Below are positions 7,418 to 15,292 of a DNA stretch of 64,000 nucleotides, piece after piece. The DNA comes from Saltatorellus ferox (lineage in GTDB: Bacteria; Planctomycetota; UBA1135; GCA-002686595), in contig CP036434.1 of assembly GCA_007751475.1 (NCBI GenBank), positions 6,205,524 through 6,269,523 of the forward strand. The letters run 5' to 3'. Position numbers and translations under genes: made by a program. The first letter of the stretch is position 1. Each line of letters opens with the position of its first letter. The notes under the pieces were generated by a model. That model saw only the letters and a list, made by a program, of their open reading frames with translations, did not search any database and was not told the origin of the DNA.

Positions 7418-9286
7418 GTGCCCGACCCACCGAATGAACCCGAGCTCTCGACTGAACTGGCCGCCGGCCTGCGAGAGCTCGTGGTCACGGCCGATACGCT
7501 CTCCTTCAAGACGCGACTGGAGCGGCTCGTGCATGAGCTGCCGCCGAACGAATCGGACGCGCTCATGATGCTGATGAAGGAGAGCCGCGGGGCCTGGGCG
7601 CTGCTGCTGGAAGCCGCGCAGGGGCGCGCCCTGTTCATCGGCGACGCCCTCTCCGGGACGCCGCTCGCGCTCGCCACGCTCGGCTTCCAGGTCACCGTGC
7701 TCGATCGGTCTTTCCTGCGCTCCTCGTTCGCGGTCCACCGCGGTGACGCGTTGGCACCGGACACGACGACCGCGGTCCTCGGCGGCGACCACTCGACCCT
7801 TCCTTTCCGTGATCGCGCGTTCGAGGTCGTCGTGCTGGAGGGGGGCTTGCCTTCTCCGAAGACGGGCTGGCCCTTCCGGCTCGAAGAACTCCGGCGCGTG
7901 GCGGCGGCCGAGCTGGTCGTCACGGCGGACAACCGCATGGGCTACAAGCGCTCGACCGGGCGGCGCGGCGACTTCCGCCGGGACCCCCGTGTGCTGGTCC
8001 GCGAGCTGCTCGCGCCCTCTCGCGGCGAGGCGACGCTCCCCACGACCCGTGCCCTCGTGCAGGGCGCCGTAGGGTCGGCTGGAAGGCCAGCTGCAAAGTC
8101 AGCTGTAAAGTCCACTGGGAAACCAGATGCGTGGCCCAGCGCGCGCGCGTTCTCGCTCTACCCCCACGCCCTCGAGTTCAGTCACGTGGTGGCGCTGGAC
8201 GCGGACGTTCCGCGGCTCACGATCGGCCCGCGCGAACGCAAAAATCGGCTGAAGATGATCGGCCATGGCCTCGGCCTGTTCCGGTGGCTGACGCCGTCGT
8301 TCGCGATCCATGCGAGGCGTCGGGCCGAGCCCCCGGTGGATCGACTCACACGGCTGCTGGAGCGGCTCGCCGGGATCGTGGGCGAAGAGCCGCCGGTCGC
8401 CGACATTTTCGTGGCGACGAGAAGCAACGACGCGCTGATCCACACGGCGCCGCGCCAGGACGAAGGGGCGTGGGATCCCCGGGGCGCGCCGGGGCGCTGG
8501 ACGCTCCACTTCCCGCTGCAGCCCGCGAAGCGCAAGATGGTCGCGACCCACCACGATTGGCTGGCACGGCTCCGCCGTGAGTTCCCCTCGATCCCCGTCC
8601 CGGAGCCCCTCTTCGTGGGCGAGCTGGAGGGCACCCGTGTCGCGGTCGAGCGGCGCCTCGGGGGGCTCAGCGGAACGGACGTCACGGGAGACCTGAGGCT
8701 GACCCGGCGAATGTTCCAGGACGCGGCCCGCCACATGGCTTGCCTCCTCGACGAGACGCCCACCCACCTGGACGAGGACTTCCGCGCACGGCTCCTGACG
8801 CCGCGCTTCGATCGGGTCGAGCGCTTGATCCGCACCGAATCCACCGCGCGGAAGCTGAAGGCGCTCCGGGCCCGCGTCGAGGAGCGGCTGATCGGGTCGG
8901 ACGTTCGGCTCGGGGTCTACCACGCGGATCTTCGGGGGAAGCACGTCCAGGTCGACGAGACGGGCTCGGTGCTCGGCTATCTCGACTGGGGCGCGAGCGA
9001 AGAGAGCTTCCTGCCGTTCGTGGACCTCCTGCACCTCGTCGTGCACCAGCGCAAGCAGGAGGTCGGCGGTGCCTTCGGTGACGCGTGGCGCGCGCTGCTG
9101 GACCCTCGGGAGAGACGGCCCCACGAGCAAGAGGCCTTCGATGCGTACCTTCAGCACTCCGGGCTCGGCGTGAACGATCTGGCGTTCTACCTGGAGGCCT
9201 ACCCGCTCTTCGTGGCGGGCATGGCCGAGCGGAACTGGGACTACTCGCGACCTGATTGGGTCCGACGACAGTTCGGAATCTTCTGA
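7418..9286 (+). CDS. SAM methyltransferase-like / aminoglycoside-phosphotransferase-fold fusion
   Basis: 622 residues, GTG start. Residues about 60-200 look like a class I methyltransferase: a glycine-containing loop (LFIGDALSG), an acidic strand end (VTVLDRS) and a later LPFRDRAFEVVVLEG strand. A Lys/Ser-rich linker near residues 215-235 leads to a C-terminal APH/choline-kinase fold. Its catalytic loop is H502-A-D504 with His509 where the family usually has Asn, then D523-W-G. Such kinases phosphorylate small molecules or sugars. The combination suggests modification of an envelope glycan or small metabolite, which is inference. It lies 97 bp upstream of a DUF2461 gene on the same strand. 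Confidence 0.65.
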   Translation: MPDPPNEPELSTELAAGLRELVVTADTLSFKTRLERLVHELPPNESDALMMLMKESRGAWALLLEAAQGRALFIGDALSGTPLALATLGFQVTVLDRSFLRSSFAVHRGDALAPDTTTAVLGGDHSTLPFRDRAFEVVVLEGGLPSPKTGWPFRLEELRRVAAAELVVTADNRMGYKRSTGRRGDFRRDPRVLVRELLAPSRGEATLPTTRALVQGAVGSAGRPAAKSAVKSTGKPDAWPSARAFSLYPHALEFSHVVALDADVPRLTIGPRERKNRLKMIGHGLGLFRWLTPSFAIHARRRAEPPVDRLTRLLERLAGIVGEEPPVADIFVATRSNDALIHTAPRQDEGAWDPRGAPGRWTLHFPLQPAKRKMVATHHDWLARLRREFPSIPVPEPLFVGELEGTRVAVERRLGGLSGTDVTGDLRLTRRMFQDAARHMACLLDETPTHLDEDFRARLLTPRFDRVERLIRTESTARKLKALRARVEERLIGSDVRLGVYHADLRGKHVQVDETGSVLGYLDWGASEESFLPFVDLLHLVVHQRKQEVGGAFGDAWRALLDPRERRPHEQEAFDAYLQHSGLGVNDLAFYLEAYPLFVAGMAERNWDYSRPDWVRRQFGIF

Positions 9287-9314
9287 GGCGGTGCAACCGG
9301 TCCGCGATTCGAAC

Positions 9315-9355
9315 GATCGTTTCATGCCTGGGACAGGCACCACCATGAAACGATC
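9315..9355 (+). repeat. Extragenic nested hairpin with a TGCCTGGGACAGGCA core
   Basis: Perfect 12-bp arms (9315-9326, 9344-9355) enclose an inner 6-bp stem TGCCTG/CAGGCA with a 3-base loop. It sits in the leader of the DUF2461 gene if that gene starts at 9384. Its design (locus-specific outer arms around a short palindromic core) resembles the hairpins at 31361-31419 and 40810-40920, although the core differs. Confidence 0.75.
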
Positions 9356-9383
9356 CAATGAACCATCGACGGGCTTCGGCGGC

Positions 9384-10040
9384 ATGCCGGCGCGGGCCTT
9401 CACCCTGCTTCGATCCCTCGAAGAGAACAACGAGTCCGGCTGGATGCGCGAGCATCGTCCTTCCGTGATCCAGGATCTCCGAGCGCCCTTCATCGACTAC
9501 CTGGAGGAGACCACACGCCGCCTTCGGGAGGAAGGTTTCGATCTCCGTGGTGGTGAGGAAACGGTCTTTCGCATGCAGCGGGACCTGCGCTTCACCGCCG
9601 ATCGACGCCCCTTCCACGAGCACGTCGAGGCCGTGTTCTCGAAGGGCGGCGCGCGGATCGGAACCCGGGCGTCCATTCATGTGCGCCTCGATCGCTCTGG
9701 CGGATTCCTTCGCGCGGGTTCGTTCCTCCAGCCTGCGGCGTCGCTCGCTGCCTTGCGCGAATCGATGATGGCGCGGGAAGCACGCTTCCTGGAGATGGCG
9801 AGTGGCCTGGAAGCGGCGGGCTGCCCGCTGGTGGCCGAACGCTCGCTCAAGCGCCTTCCTCGCGGGTTCGAGGAGGCGGCCGATCGCCCGATCGCCGCGT
9901 ATCTTCGACAGGTCGATCCGGTCGCCGAGCGGCCGATGCGGGTCGAGGAATGGCGCGACGGAAGCGTGATCGAGGAGACGCTGAACTTCGCGCAGGCCGT
10001 CCGTCCCTGGCTTCTCTTCATCGAGGAAGCGCTAGTCTAG
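9384..10040 (+). CDS. DUF2461 family protein (TIGR02453-like)
   Basis: 218 residues from the ATG at 9384. This start matches the usual family N-terminus (short lead, then FTLLRSLEENNESGWM); a GTG at 9291 would read through the hairpin at 9315-9355. Diagnostic motifs are NNESGWMREHRP and FRMQRDLRFTADRRPFHEH. Function of the family is unknown. The present end, EALV-stop, is created by insertion of the IS: the TAG stop lies inside its left end. Joining the two CTAG target copies would give a frame continuing seven or so residues into MITE copy 2. Confidence 0.8.
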   Translation: MPARAFTLLRSLEENNESGWMREHRPSVIQDLRAPFIDYLEETTRRLREEGFDLRGGEETVFRMQRDLRFTADRRPFHEHVEAVFSKGGARIGTRASIHVRLDRSGGFLRAGSFLQPAASLAALRESMMAREARFLEMASGLEAAGCPLVAERSLKRLPRGFEEAADRPIAAYLRQVDPVAERPMRVEEWRDGSVIEETLNFAQAVRPWLLFIEEALV

Positions 10041-11591
10041 AGTTTCGCCATCCGCGGCCCCCCTCCGCCGACAGGAATTCCCCGAGTCGAGAGCAAGGAG
10101 CACGGCCCCTCCCGCGATGAATTGCTTGTGAAAAACAAGTACCGCGTAAACGGAGGGGAACCGTGCGTGACCATCGTATCTCGAGTGAACTGGAATCTGT
10201 ACTGCGGCGTTTCGAGGACTGCTTCAGCAGCAGCAGCTACGCGAACTTCGTCAGCTTGGCGATCGGCTGGATGATGTCGGTTGGTCGGCGCACCATCAGT
10301 CGAGTGGTGATGGCGAGCGGATCGCTGGAGAGATGCCACTTCTCCACTCTCTATCGATTCTTGAGCCGAGCTATTTGGGAGCCGGATGCCCTGTCGAAGA
10401 AGTTGGTGCTCCTGCTTGTGGAGATGATCGACTCCAAGGAGATCGAGATCTCTGTGGACGACACACTCTGCCACCGGACTGGCGCACGCTTCTTCGGCGC
10501 GGGCATGCATCACGACGGCGCGAGTTCATCGAGAGGTGGGATCAACGGACCATCACCCTGCTTTGCGTTCGGCCACAACTGGGTCGTCATGGCCATCAAG
10601 CTCCCCTTGCCATGGGGCGAACGTCGAGCGATCGCGATCCCGGTTCTCTTCCGGTTGTATCGATCCAAGAAGCTCTGCCCAGAGGAGAAGTACAGCAAGC
10701 GCACTGAGCTGGCGCGAGAGATGCTGGAGTTGATGCGCGCGACCGTTCCGCGGCAGAAACGACTCATACTTGCAGGAGACAGCGAGTACGCGTGCCAGAC
10801 GCTCTTGAAGGATCTTCCATCCGGCATCGACTTTGTCGGACCCATCCACAAGCGTGCCGCGCTACACGGCCCAGTAAAGAAATACAGAGGAAAGGGGCGT
10901 CCTCGCAAGAAGGGAGCTCGCGAAGCATCGCCCGAAGAACGGTTCGGCAGGAAGGGCGGCAAGTGGAAGAGAGCCAAGGTGTGGATCTACGGTCGCACTG
11001 TCACGCTGGAGTTCAAGGTCTTCACGACCCACTGGACGAAGGCACTCGGGGATCGTCCGATCAAGCTCATCCTGACTCGTGACCCCTCAGGTCGACTGGC
11101 GGACAGGGCGTACTTCACAACGGACCTGAGAGCATCAGTCAGGACGACGCTTGAGAGAATGGCCGGACGTTGGTTGATCGAAGTCAGCTTCCGGGACCTC
11201 AAGCAACTCTTCGGCATGGGAGATGCTCAGAACGGATGGGGTCGAGGGATCGGACCCCGAGAGAAGACTCCGGGCGCCGATCCACTGGGGACCAAGGGCG
11301 AGCATGCGATTCGGCGAACAGCTCCGCTCGCTGGCTTTGTCTACGCGATCGTGGTCATCACGTACATCAAGATGGATCGAGCAGACAGTGACGTTGCCGA
11401 AGCGCGGAAGGCTGCGCCTTGGCACACGAGCAAATCTACACCGAGCGTCGTCAACATGCTTGCAGCACTCAGGCGCGACCTTCTGGCGCGGCGACTTTCT
11501 CCGCATCCTGAGGATCGCTCAGCACGCGCCAAAATTCTGCGGCTGCTACCTTGGGATCTGATGGCCGCTGCCTAGATGGCGAAACTCTAGA
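10036..11591 (+). mobile_element. Intact IS701/IS4-like insertion sequence (about 1,556 bp)
   Basis: Perfect 16-bp terminal inverted repeats (10036-10051, starting TCTAGAGTTTCGCCAT, and 11576-11591) are each bordered by CTAG (10032-10035, 11592-11595). The 4-bp duplication fits the YTAR target preference of the IS701 family. A single full-length transposase gene fills the element. Perfect ends and an unbroken frame suggest recent insertion. It landed exactly between the end of a DUF2461 gene and MITE copy 2. Confidence 0.9.
10163..11575 (+). CDS. DDE transposase, IS701/IS4-like
   Basis: 470 residues, GTG start preceded by GGAGGGG. The DDE triad is readable: D99/D100 in ISVDDTLCHRTG, D206 in LAGDSEY, E340 in WLIEVSFRDLKQLFGM. 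A basic region between the second D and the E (KYRGKGRPRKKG) probably contacts DNA. It catalyses cut-and-paste transposition of the surrounding element. Composition is less GC-biased than its neighbours, and the frame is intact, ending on the base before the right inverted repeat. Confidence 0.92.
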   Translation: MRDHRISSELESVLRRFEDCFSSSSYANFVSLAIGWMMSVGRRTISRVVMASGSLERCHFSTLYRFLSRAIWEPDALSKKLVLLLVEMIDSKEIEISVDDTLCHRTGARFFGAGMHHDGASSSRGGINGPSPCFAFGHNWVVMAIKLPLPWGERRAIAIPVLFRLYRSKKLCPEEKYSKRTELAREMLELMRATVPRQKRLILAGDSEYACQTLLKDLPSGIDFVGPIHKRAALHGPVKKYRGKGRPRKKGAREASPEERFGRKGGKWKRAKVWIYGRTVTLEFKVFTTHWTKALGDRPIKLILTRDPSGRLADRAYFTTDLRASVRTTLERMAGRWLIEVSFRDLKQLFGMGDAQNGWGRGIGPREKTPGADPLGTKGEHAIRRTAPLAGFVYAIVVITYIKMDRADSDVAEARKAAPWHTSKSTPSVVNMLAALRRDLLARRLSPHPEDRSARAKILRLLPWDLMAAA

Positions 11592-11593
11592 CT

Positions 11594-11757
11594 AGTGCCC
11601 CGAATCAAAAGTTCGTCGCATTAGTTTCGCCTGTTTCGCTCCGTAGCTGCGTTGCCGAACCTTGGACGGAACTACTGCTACGCACTGCGGTTCGGACGCC
11701 TTGCTACGAAACGAAACAGACTGAAACTAATACGACGAACTTCTGATTCGGGGCACT
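11594..11757 (+). mobile_element. MITE-like 164-bp palindromic element, copy 2
   Basis: Inverted partner of 6296-6459, same length, about 96% identical. Termini are perfect here (AGTGCCCCGAATC...GATTCGGGGCACT), and both ends are flanked by TA within CTAG, consistent with a TA target duplication. It has no reading frame of its own. The IS701-like element inserted in the CTAG at its left edge. Confidence 0.85.
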
Positions 11758-11801
11758 AGCTCCGCTCGGAAAATTGGCCCCGCAGCGGCCCCCCAGTCCT
11801 C

Positions 11802-11837
11802 CCGGTCCCCCCGGTCCCCCCGGTCCCCCCAGTCCCC
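11802..11837 (+). repeat. Tandem 9-bp repeat, four copies of CCGGTCCCC
   Basis: Units at 11802, 11811 and 11820 are identical and the one at 11829 differs by one base (CCAGTCCCC). With adjacent C runs to 11862, the minus strand carries many short G runs and could fold as a quadruplex. Confidence 0.8.
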
Positions 11838-11926
11838 TGAGGACCCCCAGCCCCCCTGCTCGGCCTTCCGGCGAGTCAGCCTCATCGTCGTGACCTCGGA
11901 CCGGCCAAGACGTTAAGAAAAGCCTC

Positions 11927-12172
11927 ATGGCCAGGACCTACGCTTCGGACATGGAGTACTGGGTTTCCGCTGCGCTAGCGCCGCTTCTATGGCTCGCCCT
12001 CCGGTCCACGGTGGCCCGGACGGAAGTGCACGAGGAAGACGTTCAGGCGATGTCGCCCTCCGTGTCGGGTCCGCCCGAGGCGTGGAAACGGATGTACGAA
12101 CAGAGTTCGGGCGACCGGCGGAGCCGTGATCCAAAGGCCTACCGCGGTCGACTCCTTCAGTTCCCCCGCTGA
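11927..12172 (+). CDS. Possible small membrane protein
   Basis: 81 residues with one N-terminal hydrophobic segment (WVSAALAPLLWLALRST) followed by a hydrophilic tail (EAWKRMYEQSSGDRRSRD). Codon use is compatible with the host, but there is no good ribosome-binding site and no family is recognised. An ATG at 11951 is an alternative start. It lies 69 bp upstream of the FadE-like gene and could be in its operon. Confidence 0.3.
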   Translation: MARTYASDMEYWVSAALAPLLWLALRSTVARTEVHEEDVQAMSPSVSGPPEAWKRMYEQSSGDRRSRDPKAYRGRLLQFPR

Positions 12173-12241
12173 CCGGTCCAGCGGAAATGACCCCGCGTGA
12201 TTTGACCTTGGCGTCGATTGTGTCGATAGCCAGCGGGAATC

Positions 12242-14704
12242 ATGTGGATCACGCTCTCTCTCGCTGGACTGACGACCGTCGTCCTCGCCGCCCGCGGGCG
12301 CCCCTGGCACGGTCTGGTGGCAGCGACCCTGGGCTTCTACCTGGGCGATGCGGCCTGGTCCCTCCTCGCTGATGGCACGGGCGGCTTCATGCGCACGGTG
12401 TCGTCGCCGACGTGGTGGCAGCCGTCGCTGGCCCTGGGCACGATCACCGTTCTGACGGGCGTTCCGTCCCTTCGAAGGCGGCTCTTCGGGCGACGCACCT
12501 GGGCGGACCAGTGTCTACTGGAACCGGAGGTGGTGACGCGTAGCCTCGTGTCAGCTCCGGGATGGCAAACCACGCTGCTAGACGCCTCCCTGAGCGGTCG
12601 CACGGATGCCTGGGGGTCGGCTACCGACCTCCTGGTGAGTCCCGGAAGCGTGAATCGTCTGATCCATCAACACGGGCACTTCAGCGCCATCGACCGGCAT
12701 GTCCCGGGCCCCCTTGGGCAGGCCATCGCGTCGCTCGATGCGGCCCTCGACTCCGTCGCTGCGACCCACACCTCGGAGGCACCGAAACTCTCCCCCGATG
12801 CCTGGGCCGCCCTCCTCCAGCTCGGTCAGCCGATCGCGGAGGCGGACGGTGATCCGCAGGGGCTGACCCTCGCTGATCGCGCGGATCTCGTGCTGCGAGC
12901 CGCCAGTCATTCGATCGATGCCGCGCTCGGGCTCGCCTGGCGATGGTTCAGCGGGCTCGACGAGCTGGTCGCTGCCCTGGGAACCGACGATCAGAAAGTC
13001 ACGCTGGGATCGCCTGGCACGCGCCATGACGCGACCACCGGCGGTGAGCTTCTGGCCGCCGCCTGGACCGGCCGTGGAATGGAGCGAGCCACGGCGCGGG
13101 TCGTCAGGGAAGACCACGGAAGCGGGGAGGTTCTCGGCCTCCGGATCTCCTGCCGCATCGAGGACGTCGTCGGGGTGGGCGCCGCGACGCGGATCGCGCT
13201 CCTCGTTCCGACGGAAGACCCCGATGGGCTGATCGCGGGACCGGACGAGGAAGCCAGCGAGCGCCTGCTCGGTAGGACGTGCGTTCTGCTGCGCGCGGAA
13301 GGCGGACTCTCGGTCCTCGACGGCGCCAGGCCTGCTGACAGGCTCGCAAGCCAGCCGCTGCGCGGGTCCCTGGAACTCGTCGATACCTTCGTCGGCCTGG
13401 AAGAGGTCCTCGGCGGTGAGGCTGGCATCGGATCGGCCGACGAACCCGCCGATCGGCTCGTTGGAGGGCTCCATGCGGTCGGAGCGGCAGCGCTACTCGC
13501 AGGCCAAGCTCAGCGACAGGCCGCGATCGAAGGCTCCAGCGCGATCCTGAAGAACGTGATGAACGGCGAGACCATCGAGGCCTGGCGCCACGCCGACCTC
13601 GGCTCACTCACGCTGAGGGCGACCGCGCTTCCCAAGGCAGCGGCGCTGATCCTCGACGAGCGCGCCATGTCCCCTTCCGAGGCGATCGCCATCCACTCCG
13701 GCGCCCTCCGACTGGCCGCTGAGCTGGAGCATGCCCTCGGCTGTCCCGGCGACGCCAGCGTCGACGCTCCGCTGGTCCCGAGCCGCTGGGCCACGCTTCC
13801 ACCTTTCCCGTTTGCCTGCGGGCACCCGGCCTCCTCTGGATGGGCACCTGGCTGGTATCGCTCGAGCCTCGAGGCCGTACAGGAAGCCTCCTTCGCGGCC
13901 TTCGATCGGGCACGAGCCAGGAGCCTTCGGGAACTCTGGGTGTCCGTGACGCTCGGGGCGTGCCAGCTGGCGTCTGACGCGCTTCCTGGTGGTTCCAGCG
14001 CCGCGAAATCCGATCCCAACGCTCGGTTCGTCCGCCTCGGACGAGCGTATTCGGTTCTGAAGACCTCGGCGCTCCGCCGTGGGACCCGGACGTCCGGCGC
14101 CTCGCCCGTCGAGGTCCACCTCGCCCACGTGGAGGAGCACCTCACCGTCTGTGCCGCGCTGGCCGTGGCCGACCGTCTGATGGGATGCCAGCCGGTGGAG
14201 CGCGATCTGTTCGAGTTCGCGGCACGGACCGAATTTGCCGACGCGGCGACGGATCTGGCCGCCGCGCGCGGCTCGCTCACGGGCACGCTGGCTCGACTCG
14301 CGGCAGGCATCGCGCTCAGGGCGTCGCACGTCGCTTGCGAAGGCCCCTCGGCGGAGCTCGCCGAGTCCGTCGCGGCGTCCATGGCGGCCACGCCGGAGAT
14401 TCTCCGTCGTTTGACGGCCGAGTCCTATCCGGGGGATGCCTCGAACGGAGGCACGGCGCCGATTCGCCAGGCGTCTCGCCTGGCCGCCGCGAGTCGCGTT
14501 CCGATCGCCTGCATTCAGCGCGCTCAGTCCCTGGGCCAGCTGCCCCACGACGACTTCCAGTCCGTTCTCGACCTCGCGGTCGCGAGGCGGATCGTCTCCG
14601 CGGCGGACGTCGCCAAGATCCGCGGATGCATGGCCGTCGCATCGGAATTCGTTTCCAGGTCCACGGCGCCCTCCACCGACGCCGCCCTTCGCCCCACAGG
14701 CTGA
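12242..14704 (+). CDS. Divergent FadE-like acyl-CoA dehydrogenase homologue, probably degenerate
   Basis: 820 residues, close to E. coli FadE (about 814), with the same plan: two N-terminal membrane segments (residues 1-65), a dehydrogenase-like body containing FLDELVAALGTDDQK-type sequence (GTDDQK is a FadE signature) near residue 245, then VLGLRISCRIEDVVGVG and ALLVPTEDPDG, and a C-terminal helical region (SLRELWVSVTLG; SLGQLPHDDFQSVLDLAVA) resembling the bacterial acyl-CoA dehydrogenase C-terminal domain. The conserved block containing the catalytic Glu (GGKGI...ITVEGAN in FadE) is not recognisable, and the FAD-binding Thr/Ser motifs are weak. It may be a non-catalytic relative. Assignment rests on motif order read by eye. 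Confidence 0.45.
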   Translation: MWITLSLAGLTTVVLAARGRPWHGLVAATLGFYLGDAAWSLLADGTGGFMRTVSSPTWWQPSLALGTITVLTGVPSLRRRLFGRRTWADQCLLEPEVVTRSLVSAPGWQTTLLDASLSGRTDAWGSATDLLVSPGSVNRLIHQHGHFSAIDRHVPGPLGQAIASLDAALDSVAATHTSEAPKLSPDAWAALLQLGQPIAEADGDPQGLTLADRADLVLRAASHSIDAALGLAWRWFSGLDELVAALGTDDQKVTLGSPGTRHDATTGGELLAAAWTGRGMERATARVVREDHGSGEVLGLRISCRIEDVVGVGAATRIALLVPTEDPDGLIAGPDEEASERLLGRTCVLLRAEGGLSVLDGARPADRLASQPLRGSLELVDTFVGLEEVLGGEAGIGSADEPADRLVGGLHAVGAAALLAGQAQRQAAIEGSSAILKNVMNGETIEAWRHADLGSLTLRATALPKAAALILDERAMSPSEAIAIHSGALRLAAELEHALGCPGDASVDAPLVPSRWATLPPFPFACGHPASSGWAPGWYRSSLEAVQEASFAAFDRARARSLRELWVSVTLGACQLASDALPGGSSAAKSDPNARFVRLGRAYSVLKTSALRRGTRTSGASPVEVHLAHVEEHLTVCAALAVADRLMGCQPVERDLFEFAARTEFADAATDLAAARGSLTGTLARLAAGIALRASHVACEGPSAELAESVAASMAATPEILRRLTAESYPGDASNGGTAPIRQASRLAAASRVPIACIQRAQSLGQLPHDDFQSVLDLAVARRIVSAADVAKIRGCMAVASEFVSRSTAPSTDAALRPTG

Positions 14705-14800
14705 ACCTCGGTTTCGAGACCAAAGCCAATCCAAGCTCTCAAGAACCTCAGCTGTACCGGTCGATGACTCGCATCGGTGCGGTTACCGCGCCTCTCCGCC

Positions 14801-15283
14801 ATGTCTCGCCCCTACAAGCGCCGCAAGAAGCTCATCAAGCCCCGACTCCAGCTCCGCATGAGCGGGATCTTCGTCGGGCTCGTGACGCTCATGCTGCTCC
14901 TCCAGTCCGCGCTTCTGACGGCATCGCTGCATCACGTGGCGAACACCATGCCCAACGACAGCGCTCTGCTCCTGGGGCAAACGAACGACCTGGCGATTCG
15001 CCTGGTCCTGATCTCAGCGGCCGTCTTCTTGCCGCTGACGCTGATGGTCGGCGTGCTTTCGACCTTCCGGATCGCAGGCCCCCTCTACCGCTTCGAGCGG
15101 TTCCTCCTGGCGGTGCAGAACGGGGAGAACCCCGGCGACTTCACGCTGCGAGATGGTGACGAGCTGAAGGACCTCGCGGCCCTGATCAACTCGAGCACGG
15201 CTCCGCTTCGTCAGGACGGAGCCCACGATGCCAGCGAGAGCGACACGACCACGGCAGACCACTGCGAGGAACGTGCCGCCTAG
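14801..15283 (+). CDS. HAMP-only membrane protein
   Basis: 160 residues from the ATG at 14801 (MSRPYKRRKKLIKPRLQLRM). Two membrane helices (about residues 22-44 and 66-90) flank a short periplasmic loop, followed by one HAMP-like segment (FRIAGPLYRFERFLLAVQNG, then DELKDLAALIN) and a short acidic tail. There is no kinase, methyl-accepting or cyclase domain. It lies 9 bp before the histidine kinase gene, so it probably works with that kinase as an accessory sensor or adaptor. Confidence 0.65.
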   Translation: MSRPYKRRKKLIKPRLQLRMSGIFVGLVTLMLLLQSALLTASLHHVANTMPNDSALLLGQTNDLAIRLVLISAAVFLPLTLMVGVLSTFRIAGPLYRFERFLLAVQNGENPGDFTLRDGDELKDLAALINSSTAPLRQDGAHDASESDTTTADHCEERAA

Positions 15284-15292
15284 GCGTCCTTC

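Larger units (their letters stand above)
11758..12241. other. 484-bp gap: C-run repeats and one weak small ORF
   Basis: The first 150 bp hold C-rich repeats (see 11802-11837). The remainder holds the 81-residue frame at 11927-12172. There is no other credible gene; the Gly-rich minus-strand opening (11704-11928) is an artefact of the repeats. Confidence 0.5.

Noticed and set aside
10163..11575. Frameshifted or dead transposase
   Set aside because: The frame is intact with all DDE residues, and the terminal repeats are perfect.
6296..11757. Composite transposon bounded by the two inverted 164-bp elements
   Set aside because: The elements carry no transposase, copy 1 and copy 2 have different outer flanks with their own TA context, and no duplication surrounds the whole block. 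Two independent insertions explain it better.
11704..11928. 74-codon Gly/Pro-rich minus-strand frame, collagen-like
   Set aside because: Produced by translation of the 9-bp C-run repeats and MITE copy 2; no start signal or family support.
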